Shown here piece by piece: positions 1 through 7,730 of a stretch of DNA of 11,596 bases (positions within the stretch are counted from its first letter, which is position 1; each line of letters starts with the position of its first letter). A program made the position numbers and the translations under genes. The DNA is taken from NCBI GenBank assembly GCA_030152105.1, contig JASLIH010000149.1:1-11596 (forward strand), written 5' to 3'. The notes beneath the pieces are model-generated. The model did not search any database, had not been told where the DNA came from, and worked only from the letters and a program-made list of their open reading frames with translations. The DNA is from Actinomycetes bacterium (lineage in GTDB: Bacteria > Actinomycetota > CALGFH01).

Positions 1-174
1 CCCGGCGATCTTGGTGTAGCCCATCACCTCGGGGATGGCCAGCGCCGCCAGGGTGATCCCGGCCACGATGTCGGCCTGCAGCCAACCCCGCTGGTAGGGC
101 CGGATCCCCTCCAGCACCGACACAAAGCGCCCCAGGCCCGAACGCCGGGTGCGTTCCGCCGTCACAGCTTGCAC
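1..174 (-). CDS. SulP family sulfate/anion permease, N-terminus (partial)
   Basis: This gene enters from the left edge, so only about 58 N-terminal residues are visible. They are a short basic leader, then GIRPYQRGWLQADIVAG, ITLAALAIPEVMGYTKIAG. This is the conserved start of SulP (SLC26-like) transporters, where the aromatic-rich helix leads into the first transmembrane segment with the IPxxMGY motif. The family moves sulfate, bicarbonate or other anions across the inner membrane. I chose the GTG at 174 because an AAAGG Shine-Dalgarno lies 8 bases upstream of it; an in-frame GTG at 165 would give a less favourable 17-base spacing. The gene is divergent from the chimeric pseudogene at 378. 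Substrate and any C-terminal STAS or carbonic anhydrase domain lie outside the window. The family call is firm. Confidence 0.85.
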   Translation of the reverse strand, partial: MQAVTAERTRRSGLGRFVSVLEGIRPYQRGWLQADIVAGITLAALAIPEVMGYTKIAG

Positions 175-204
175 GCCGTCAACCTTTCGGCCATTCGGTC
201 TCCG

Positions 205-233
205 ACCCGACGCGGGCAGGCTCACGATGTCAA
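205..233 (-). promoter_or_regulatory. Candidate promoter for the SulP gene
   Basis: Reading leftwards, a perfect TTGACA (-35 type) lies at 233-228. After a 17-base spacer comes TCGGGT at 210-205, a poor -10 box. The site is about 31 bases upstream of the SulP start and points the right way. Only the -35 match is convincing. The rest of the 200-base intergenic region (175-377) shows nothing else I can name. Confidence 0.25.
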
Positions 234-377
234 TGCCTCGCACCGCAGATCATCACCCCAACAGGATGAAATGGTGCAGGCCCTGATTTCGTCCCCTTAG
301 GGTGATGCCAATTGCCCGAAAGCTCTGAATCCTTGGCAGATACGGTGGACGGCGCCGTGACGGGGAGGTGCGGGCGG

Positions 378-1175
378 ATGGCTGCGCGAAGGATCGTGCA
401 CCTGAGCGTCGAGCAACGGCGGGCGCGGGGTAGGGAGGCGCGGGACCAGACGCCGCCGGACAGTCACACCGGATGGGCGCCGGCCGCCGAAATGGACGAC
501 ACTGCGGTGGCTGGGCTCCGGGTGCAGCTGTGTGGGGACGCCCACCTGTCGAACTTCGGGGCCTTCGCCTCCCCCGAGCGGGATCTGCTGTTCGGCCTCA
601 ACGACTTCGCTCATGGCCTGCGCAGCCCCCTGCTCTACGAGACCATCAAGGCTGCCGAGCCGGTGTCGGCGATCTTCGGCTACCGCAACACCGACAACCA
701 GCGACGGCATTTCGAGCGGCTGCGCCGGTGGCCGGAAGGCTTCGTCGTCATCGGCGACGCCAGCTGCACGTTCAACCCGATCTACGGTCAGGGCATGACC
801 GTGGCCGCCATGACCGCCGTCGCCCTCGACCAGATCCTGACCAAGCAACGAAAACGCTCCGGCGCGGACCTGTTCGGTCCGGCCAGGCAGCTCCAGCGAC
901 AGGTGGCCAAGACCAACACCGGCGCCTGGACCATGGCCACCACCGAGGACCTCCGCTACCCCTGGACCGAGGGCGCGCAGATCGACTTGCCCACGCGCAT
1001 CATGCACAGCTACGCCGACCGGGTCCTCGAGTGTCCTGGCCCGGCACCGAGCTCCACCCCTCACCAGCCCACCCACAACCAGCAAGCCAGATCCGGCGTC
1101 CACCTGACCGACCGCCAAAGGCCAGATCCACTCTTGCCGAATACCCTGTGGCTGCGTCTGCCGCGCGCTCCGTAG
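378..1175 (+). pseudogene. Chimeric remnant: DUF2252 N-terminal part joined in frame to FAD-monooxygenase C-terminal part
   Basis: The start is ATG 378, with GGGGAGGTG ending 7 bases upstream. The first part (HLSVEQRRARGREARDQ, then GLRVQLCGDAHLSNFGAFAS and ERDLLFGLNDF, to about base 610) is the N-terminal region of DUF2252 proteins. About 50 residues normally found between GWAPA and GLRVQL, including the PIRxxRM..SPFxFYRG region, are missing. From about base 620 the same frame continues as the C-terminal half of a FAD-dependent monooxygenase of the squalene-epoxidase / phenol-hydroxylase type: LRSPLLYETIKAAEP, RRWPEGFVVIGDASCTFNPI and YGQGMTVAAM, the conserved GD...P..GQG flavin motif, then the AWTMATTEDLRYP region to about 1032. 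The last 47 codons resemble neither family. The result lacks the DUF2252 core and the monooxygenase Rossmann fold, so it is unlikely to be active. It converges on the DUF2182 gene. The two identities are firm; that it is dead is inferred. Confidence 0.75.
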
Positions 1176-1194
1176 CCGGCTCCTCGGCGAATGG

Positions 1195-1995
1195 TTAGGC
1201 GGCCACGGCGACCGTCGCCGCGGCGACCACCAGGACCAGCGCGGCCGCGCCTCCCAGCCGGGTGCCCTTCACCAACCCTTCCTGGGCGACCACGATGGCC
1301 GTGAGGACGACCATCAGCAGCAGGCTGGCATGGCCAGCGAGCGCCATGGGAAGCATCAGCGCCCAGCACGCGCCGAAACAGGACCATCCGTAGCGGAGCC
1401 CGAAACGGGCGCAGGCGGCGTCTGCCTTCCAACCGTCCGGCGGCAGAGGGACGGTCCGGTGACAGCCCCGCAGGCAGCGCCGCTTGACCGCGGTGAGCTC
1501 CCAGCCCGCGGCGACCACCAGTGCCAGTACGAGCGGCCAGCTGGCGCCTGTCGGCAGGTGCGCCCAGCCGGCGATCGAGACCACGACGGAACCGAACAGC
1601 AGCCAGACGGCGAGGTAGGTGGCCACGAACACCGCGCTGCCGCGCTGGCGTCGGCGCCACCGGCTGTTCAGAGCGACATGGCGTGCGGCCGGCAGCGCCG
1701 ACGGCAGCATCATCGCCGGAGCCATCAACAGCCAGTTGCCCTGGGCGGCGAGCCAGCTACCGGTGTGCTCGGCGGCCGGCTGGGTCGCGGCGTGGTGCAT
1801 GGCCATGTGGTCGGCCGCCGTGTGCGCCGCGTCCGGGCCGTGCCCGTCGGGGAGGCCCGAGCCGCGAGCGTGCAGCGCGGCCAGCAACGCCCAGCAGGCC
1901 AGGGCGACCAGCGCCACCGTCCACTCGGGATGGCGCCATGCCGTCCGTTGCAGCCAGTCTGGTCGGGGTCGGCCGGTGACGGGCGTGGCACTCAC
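1195..1995 (-). CDS. DUF2182 multi-pass membrane protein, predicted metal-binding, coupled to tyrosinase
   Basis: The protein has 266 residues from GTG 1995, which overlaps the tyrosinase stop in a GTGA arrangement and so suggests translational coupling. An upstream extension inside the tyrosinase gene is Gly/Arg-rich shadow sequence and was rejected. About six hydrophobic segments are visible: residues 26-41, 87-103, then VFVATYLAVWLLFGSVVVSI, VLALVVAAGWEL, RYGWSCFGACWALMLPMALA, and a last pair to the C-terminus. DUF2182 hallmarks are WLLMAPAMMLPSALP (residues 88-102), the VKRRCLRGCHR Cys pair, and YGWSCFGACWALM. The family is described as predicted metal-binding integral membrane proteins, with no established biochemistry I can name. 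Between TM1 and TM2 (residues 42-77) this copy has seven His (42, 52, 58, 63, 67, 68, 77) plus Met64 and Met66, with the cluster DHMAMHH. That composition suits copper binding outside the membrane. A copper-supply role for the neighbouring tyrosinase is inference. Confidence 0.87.
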   Translation of the reverse strand: MSATPVTGRPRPDWLQRTAWRHPEWTVALVALACWALLAALHARGSGLPDGHGPDAAHTAADHMAMHHAATQPAAEHTGSWLAAQGNWLLMAPAMMLPSALPAARHVALNSRWRRRQRGSAVFVATYLAVWLLFGSVVVSIAGWAHLPTGASWPLVLALVVAAGWELTAVKRRCLRGCHRTVPLPPDGWKADAACARFGLRYGWSCFGACWALMLPMALAGHASLLLMVVLTAIVVAQEGLVKGTRLGGAAALVLVVAAATVAVAA

Positions 1996-3554
1996 TGGTA
2001 GAAGAGGCTGACCCGGCCGACGGTCACGGGCGGCACGACCTCCTCCTCGTCCTCCGCGACGTCGAGCTCGAGGTCGGCCTCGGCCGCCTCCGCGTCCCCG
2101 GCCGGCACCAGCCCCAGCGGCTCGAACGTCACCGTGACCTGCTCCTCGTTCCACCGCCCCTGGCCCCGGAGCTCGGTGTAGAGGTCGGTGATGTCGAAGG
2201 CGAACCGCAATCCGCCGGCATGGTCCTGATCCAGGTCCCTGCTGCTCTCAATCCCGAACAACGAGAGGTTGCCGACGTAGTGGGCGTCGTTGGTGGGGTC
2301 GTCGTCGTCATCGGGCACGTTGGCGAAGACGGCGTAGACAATGCCGGGGTTCGTGTCGGCCTCGACGTCCTCCACGACGAGGTACACCCGGGCCGGGGTG
2401 GCAGCTTCCGTCCTACTGAGCGGACCAGCCGGCCTGGACACCGGGAACCGCACGGTCGCGCGGTCGCCGGTGAGCTCCAGCGGCTGGTCGGTGGCCCCCA
2501 CCAGCTCGGGGGGTCGATCAGGAGCCGGCTCGAGCGGCATGGGAACAGCCTCCTGAAGTTCGGCTGGCAACGAGACGTCCGCATATCTGAAGCCGAGCCT
2601 GGCCAGGTCGACGACCTCGCCAGGGGTCTTGATCCGCGTGACGGGTTGGTCGTGCTCGTCCTTGAACTGGAACTGGAAACCCGTCCACCGGGTGTTGGTC
2701 GGGTTGGTCCGAGCGCTCGGGTTCTGCGGGTCGTGTTGTCCGAGCCAAACCTCCCACAGCCGGTCGACGTTGGCGTGGTGGAGCCAGAAGATCGGATCGC
2801 CCGGGGACGTGCGAAGGAAGGTCATGAGCCCATCCTTCCCGCCGACGCCGTTGTGCACCGAGCCGTGCGGCGTGATCTCCAGGGCGCCCGCGGTGTTGGG
2901 CGGGTCCTCGCCGAAGTGGTGGAACCCTGTGACCGGCCCGCCGAAGCCGCCGGCAACCCCCGCCGGGTCGGAGAAGAACAGCTCCGTCAGGGCCCTGATC
3001 GGCGAGGTGACCTGGCGCGGCAGGCGGTCCCCCCGGTTCATCGCCACCAGCGGCACGATCGGCTGCGGTGGTAGGGCCTTCCTGGGGCGGGCTCGATTTC
3101 GCAGCGGCTCGAACAGCGGGTTGGGTTCGCCGTTGGGCATGGTGGTGGCGCGGAACGGGGGCGGAAGGCTGTCCTTGAAGGGAGGCGGCTGGGTCGCTCC
3201 CGGGGGCCGGGGGTCCCAGTAGTCCCAGTAGGGCAGCGCCCAGGTGTCCTTGGTCGGCTCGTCGACCTCCGGGAGCGTCCGGATGATCGAGCGCGCGGTC
3301 TGCTCGAACCAGTACAGGAACATCCGGTGCCAGGGGAAGAAGAACCAGGTGTTGTGCTGGCACTGGTTCATGAAGGGACCGGGGTTCGACCCGGTCTTCC
3401 AGTGCACGGCGGTCTGGTACGTCCAGCTCGTGGGGTGGTCTGGTGGCCGTGTTCGCATCTCGCGGACCGCGAGCGCGTAGGCGTGGGTGATCGGGTGCCA
3501 GGGTTGCTCCTGCTCGAGGGCCCAGATGTCCTGGCGGACGAACAGATCGGTCAT
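1992..3554 (-). CDS. Tyrosinase / polyphenol oxidase (type-3 dicopper) with C-terminal domain
   Basis: The protein has 520 residues from ATG 3554, with GGGGGGAGG placed 6 bases upstream. CuA ligands are probably His51 (QTAVHW), His67 (NQCQHNTWFFFPWHR) and His76. CuB ligands are His230 and His234 (PHGSVHN) and His260 in DPIFWLHHANVDRLW. Cys65-X-His67 matches the C-X-H pattern that forms a Cys-His thioether in fungal tyrosinases and hemocyanins. Family members oxidise phenols or catechols to quinones with oxygen. Residues about 385-520 resemble the C-terminal beta domain of plant-type polyphenol oxidases (ARVYLVVEDVE, HYVGNLSLFGIESS), which often shields the active site in latent enzymes, and include a strongly acidic tract (EDEEEVV). 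No signal peptide is visible, so the product is cytosolic or exported with a partner. No MelC1-like copper caddy is adjacent; the overlapping downstream gene is DUF2182. Substrate is unknown; the enzyme class is certain. Confidence 0.94.
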   Translation of the reverse strand: MTDLFVRQDIWALEQEQPWHPITHAYALAVREMRTRPPDHPTSWTYQTAVHWKTGSNPGPFMNQCQHNTWFFFPWHRMFLYWFEQTARSIIRTLPEVDEPTKDTWALPYWDYWDPRPPGATQPPPFKDSLPPPFRATTMPNGEPNPLFEPLRNRARPRKALPPQPIVPLVAMNRGDRLPRQVTSPIRALTELFFSDPAGVAGGFGGPVTGFHHFGEDPPNTAGALEITPHGSVHNGVGGKDGLMTFLRTSPGDPIFWLHHANVDRLWEVWLGQHDPQNPSARTNPTNTRWTGFQFQFKDEHDQPVTRIKTPGEVVDLARLGFRYADVSLPAELQEAVPMPLEPAPDRPPELVGATDQPLELTGDRATVRFPVSRPAGPLSRTEAATPARVYLVVEDVEADTNPGIVYAVFANVPDDDDDPTNDAHYVGNLSLFGIESSRDLDQDHAGGLRFAFDITDLYTELRGQGRWNEEQVTVTFEPLGLVPAGDAEAAEADLELDVAEDEEEVVPPVTVGRVSLFYQ

Positions 3555-3571
3555 GGAGGTCCTCCCCCCGT

Positions 3572-3761
3572 TACCAGCCGGACTCCACGAATTCGGCTAC
3601 TGGAATGCGCTGGCGAGCGAGGGGCTACGGTCCGCGCGCGGTCGAGCCCGGCCAATGCATCGCCATGTGCCCCCCAGACGGCTCCTCCTGGCAGACCCAG
3701 GTCCGCGAGCCCGGGGGGAAGCATACCAACCTGTACGCGACGCTATCCGCTGCCGCATACG
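3572..3761. other. Intergenic stretch, no recognisable gene
   Basis: This stretch lies between the tyrosinase Shine-Dalgarno and the last recognisable part of the radical SAM pseudogene. Short plus-strand frames are open here (for example one containing VEPGQCIAMCPPDGSSWQTQ), but I recognise no family and see no ribosome binding site. It may hold the lost 3' half of the radical SAM gene beyond recognition. I saw no clear tyrosinase promoter. Confidence 0.4.
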
Positions 3762-4267
3762 TTACGGGGAAGTCTGACGCTGCTCGTACCGATGTCGGTT
3801 CCGCTGAGCGTCAAGATGCTGATCCCATCGATCAAGGATCGTGGCGTCGCGAAGCATGTTGCCCAATTCCAGGTACCGATCTCGGCGATGGGGATCCACA
3901 GTGTAGACCCGATACGGCATCCAAGGGGATGCCGTAGAGATCGACCAAACCGTGAAGGCTGGCAAGTCGGGATGCTGAAATTGTAAAGCATTCGTATCCA
4001 GTTGCATGAACACCTCTGGGTTGTGTCTTTCACACGACTGATGAGCGTTTGGAGGTACGGATACATTAGTGGATCGCCGCCCGCAAAGGTGATGCTCTTG
4101 ACATCTCGCGCCAGGAGCTCGTCGACCACGGCGAATGCTTCGACCTCCGATCCTTCCTCGCCATCGAAGGGCACATAACAAAACCTGCAGGCCATGTTGC
4201 ACTTTGCGGTGAAGTTGAAGTTCACACGCTCGAGTGAGCGTCGAGCAGCGCGGCCTGCATCAGCCAT
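3762..4267 (-). pseudogene. Radical SAM protein, frameshifted and 3'-truncated
   Basis: The start is intact: ATG 4267 with GGAGG 6 bases upstream. Frame one encodes RVNFNFTAKCNMACRFCYVP, whose CX3CX2C cysteines bind the 4Fe-4S cluster of radical SAM enzymes, followed by DVKSITFAGGDPLMYPYLQT, the SAM-binding GG(E/D)P strand. After about VKDT the frame breaks. The expected continuation PEVFMQLDTNALQFQHPDL appears in a second frame, then LVDLYGIPLDAV in the third frame near 3915-3945, then the second frame again (DRYLELGNMLRDATI), and possibly the first (ISILTLSGTDI). That is at least three indels in about 350 bases, consistent with decay or with a poor-quality stretch of sequence. The C-terminal half of the fold is missing. 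The start is 45 bases downstream of the channel-like pseudogene on the same strand, so the two may once have been an operon. The subfamily was not identified. Base composition is visibly lower in GC than the flanks. Confidence 0.78.
3913..3936. repeat. Perfect 10-bp inverted repeat with 4-nt loop
   Basis: The arms TACGGCATCC and GGATGCCGTA flank AAGG. The hairpin sits inside the radical SAM pseudogene, over the YGIPLDAV codons, where the open frame changes on either side. There is no T-run, so it is not a typical intrinsic terminator. It may be a chance product of the coding sequence. Confidence 0.7.
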
Positions 4268-4312
4268 CGCATTCCTCCGGAGTGCAGCTATCGATCCTAC
4301 GTAGGGCCTTTC

Positions 4313-4800
4313 TCAGTCTCTGATCACCTTGCGACTGAATCCGATCAGTATCACCGCTAGCAGGATCACGCCGAGCAGCGCTTCCACGGCCATAAGCGTG
4401 CGTGCCCAACCGGTCAGGCGCCAGGTGTTCATGTCGGCCCCAACGAAGGCGATGAGGCTCAATTCGAGCGCGGTCGGCAGCTTCCCGAGCGTCTGCAGGT
4501 TCTCCGGGGCGGCGCCTCCGAGGTCCTGGACCGACCGGGGAAGCACGACCAAGCAGGAGATATGTCGGGGCACATGCCACGATCGTCAGGATTGCCGCAT
4601 AGACCGTCCTGATCGGTTTCTCGCCGTAGCCGACCAGCCAATCGAAGAAGATTCGCTCCAGCAGAGCCGACAACTGCGACGCCCGGGCGCGCCGCTGGCA
4701 GACCCTCTGGCGATAGTAGTAGGCGGCGGCGCGTTCTACATCTCCGTTCTCCTTCAGAACTCGATTCAAGGTGATGTAGACATCGGCTGCCTTTGAGAAG
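4313..4800 (-). pseudogene. C-terminal remnant of a pentapeptide-repeat / ion-channel-type membrane protein, frameshifted
   Basis: Read on the minus strand, the remnant begins abruptly at about 4800 with FSKAADVYITLNRVLKENGD, then VERAAAYYYRQRVCQRRARA, IFFDWLVGYGEKPIRTV and a first TM segment YAAILTIVACAPTYLLLG. The pattern of Y..L...GD...A..YY, a D...GYG motif and then TM helices is what follows the repeats in pentapeptide-repeat membrane proteins related to two-TM channels. Between about 4500 and 4570 the frame shifts. The second frame gives NLQTLGKLPTALELSLIAFV, RLTGWARTLMAVEALLG and VILLAVILIGFSRKVIRD, ending at 4313. The stretch between the helices shows no TxGYG selectivity filter, so it need not have been a cation channel. 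The N-terminal repeats are absent: homology stops where IS3-like sequence begins. The family call is moderate; the broken state is clear. Confidence 0.6.
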
Positions 4801-4802
4801 TG

Positions 4803-4939
4803 GTGTGTCCCGGGTTCTGAAGAGGTGGATTGTTGGATTCCTGTACCACTCGAGCCGGAAGGAGAGTGGCACGGGACGGCGAGGCGATCCGCCGGAGTTC
4901 CGCCGCAAGGTCCTGGACCTGGTCGAGGCTGGCCGCCGA
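4803..4939 (+). mobile_element. IS3-like insertion sequence scrap (transposase OrfA N-terminus)
   Basis: Bases about 4886-4939 encode DPPEFRRKVLDLVEAGRR on the plus strand. This matches the opening of IS3-family OrfA HTH proteins, (Y/D)PPEFRRK..DLV.AGR, which normally continue with a helix-turn-helix. Here the match ends immediately. A possible start (GTG 4866, preceded by GGAAGGAG) is out of frame with the motif, implying an indel. The stretch from TGTGTCCCGGG at about 4803 is a candidate IS end, since the channel pseudogene loses homology at that point, but no matching right-hand inverted repeat was found. No DDE catalytic region (OrfB) is present. Confidence 0.5.
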
Positions 4940-4952
4940 GAGCTGGTATGCG

Positions 4953-6431
4953 TCAATGGATGGGATGTGCCAGACGGCCGGCCCGTGGTCGCAGCCATAG
5001 CGACACTTGAGTCGGCTGCATCGTCTGCTCCGCCACTGCCAGCAACTCGGCCGAGAGCGTGTCCAGGTCGATCTGCTCGCGCAGCCGGGCGCTGAACGCC
5101 GCGACCGTCTGGGTGGTGTCGTAGTGGCGGCGGTTGAAGCGCCGGTCGACCAGCGCCTGGACGCGGCGGCGGGCCGGTTGGAACAGCGCCGCCACGGCGA
5201 GGGTGGCGGCGGCCACGACCAGGCTGGACTCGTGACCGAGGAGCTGGCCGAGGCCCAGGACCACCGCGGCGTAGCCGCCGCCCAGCAGCACCGTCAGTAG
5301 CCCATAGGCCAGCGTGCGGCTGACAATCCGGTCCACGTCGAACAGCCGGTAGCGCAGGACCGCAACCGTCAGCCCCGCCACCAGCGGCAGGCCGGAGAAG
5401 CCCAGCCACTCGGCCGGGAGCAGGCCCTCGCCGAACACGAGTTGTGGCAGGAACCACACCGTCAGCGCCAGGGTGCCCGAGACGAAGGCGCCACCCGCGA
5501 GCCACTTGAGCTGCTGACGGCCGATGGGGTCGGTGGCGGTCAGGTAGCGGACCATCGCCACCACGATGCCCACCCCCAGCACCGCCATAGAGATGAACGT
5601 CTCTCCGGCGATGACGCGACCGACCCATTGGGTCAGGCCGACACCGCGCAACGCGACCAGCGCCAACGCCACCACCAACGCCACCGGGGTGACGCACACC
5701 ATCCACAGCAGCCAGCGGTGGCGCGTCAGCGGCGACCACGGGCGCGGGAACAGCATCACGAACGCCGCCAGCCCCGCCCAGCCAATGAGGTACACGACCT
5801 GGGTGTTGAACACGTACAGCCACAGGACCGGGCCGCCGCGGGCGTCCACTGCGGACACGCCGATCTCGATCGCCAGGTCGCTGCTCAGCAGCCCGCTTCC
5901 AAGCACCAGCAGCCCCCCGGTCGCCGGGCCCGGCCGCCGTGCGTACAGGTACACCACCACGACGAAGAGCGCGACCACGAACAGGACCGTTCCCCACGCC
6001 TGCAGCAACCGACCGGCCACCTCGGCCCGCCGCAGGACGACGGGCACCTCTCGGGTCTGCCCGGCGCGGCTCACTTGGTAGACCAGCCGGTCACCGGGCC
6101 GGTGGGCGGGCGCATGCCAGCCGCCCTCGCTCTTGCCGAGCGCGACGCCGTCGATGGCCGTGACCAGGTCGCCGTCACGCAGCGTGCTGTCCGGTTGCGC
6201 TTGGACCAGCACACCAGCGCCGGTCCAGGCCCAGGTACGCGGCGGCACCTGGGTGCCGTCGCTCGGGGTCGCCAGCCGCAGCACGACGAACGCGGCGCCG
6301 GCGGCCAGGATGAAGGCCACCAGCCAGCCGACCGAATAGCGGAACCGGTGGCTGGCCAGGTCCGCCCCGGCCCTCTGGTCGGCAGGAGTCGGCGCCATCG
6401 TCCTAGCTGCACGTAGCTCGCCCCCGGGCAC
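4953..6431 (-). CDS. PDZ-domain, multi-TM sensor-like membrane protein without kinase domain
   Basis: The GTG at 6431 is preceded by GGAGG at 5 bases, giving about 492 residues; an internal ATG at 6398 has a poorer site. Order, with residues counted from GTG 6431: one TM helix near residues 35-52 (GWLVAFILAAGAAFVVL), then an extracytoplasmic PDZ-like domain (GVLVQAQPDSTLRDGDLVTA, VPVVLRR), then six or more TM helices including LFVVALFVVVVYLY and VVYLIGWAGLAAFVMLF. Next come the cytoplasmic linker DPIGRQQLKWLAGG, further helices (TLAYGLLTVLLGGGYAAVVL), and a short C-terminal region QALVDRRFNRRHYDTTQTV ending EQTMQPTQVSLWLRP. This layout is the N-terminal sensor part of some actinobacterial histidine kinases, and stand-alone versions ending near SLWLRP are known to me as uncharacterised actinobacterial proteins. 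No HisKA, HATPase or GAF domain follows. The last ten residues (RAGRLAHPIH) adjoin the IS scrap, so the extreme C-terminus may be altered. It is divergent from the aldo/keto reductase. Confidence 0.8.
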   Translation of the reverse strand: MPGGELRAARTMAPTPADQRAGADLASHRFRYSVGWLVAFILAAGAAFVVLRLATPSDGTQVPPRTWAWTGAGVLVQAQPDSTLRDGDLVTAIDGVALGKSEGGWHAPAHRPGDRLVYQVSRAGQTREVPVVLRRAEVAGRLLQAWGTVLFVVALFVVVVYLYARRPGPATGGLLVLGSGLLSSDLAIEIGVSAVDARGGPVLWLYVFNTQVVYLIGWAGLAAFVMLFPRPWSPLTRHRWLLWMVCVTPVALVVALALVALRGVGLTQWVGRVIAGETFISMAVLGVGIVVAMVRYLTATDPIGRQQLKWLAGGAFVSGTLALTVWFLPQLVFGEGLLPAEWLGFSGLPLVAGLTVAVLRYRLFDVDRIVSRTLAYGLLTVLLGGGYAAVVLGLGQLLGHESSLVVAAATLAVAALFQPARRRVQALVDRRFNRRHYDTTQTVAAFSARLREQIDLDTLSAELLAVAEQTMQPTQVSLWLRPRAGRLAHPIH

Positions 6432-7697
<1,266 letters not shown>

Positions 7698-7730
7698 TCA
7701 ACCGCTGGGGACTACCGCGAGCTTTGCCGT

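Noticed and set aside
1996..2154. N-terminal extension of the DUF2182 protein
   Set aside because: It is Gly/Arg repeat-like sequence lying in the tyrosinase coding region; the GTGA-coupled GTG at 1995 is the better start.
2220..3074. Plus-strand open frame opposite the tyrosinase
   Set aside because: It is antisense to all the copper ligands of a certain gene; it shows no motif and no good start site, which is common in high-GC DNA.
3555..3560. A MelC1-type copper caddy gene next to the tyrosinase
   Set aside because: No short Tat-signal, His-rich ORF is present on either side of the tyrosinase; the only partner is the DUF2182 gene.
3762..4267. Assignment of the radical SAM relic as a prokaryotic viperin (antiviral)
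   Set aside because: The cysteine motif is generic to radical SAM enzymes. I see no viperin-specific motif, no adjacent nucleotide kinase and no defence genes.
5442..6416. Plus-strand open frame opposite the PDZ sensor, rich in Gln, His and Arg
   Set aside because: It is the mirror of a Leu/Val-rich membrane protein; the low-complexity composition is a by-product of that.
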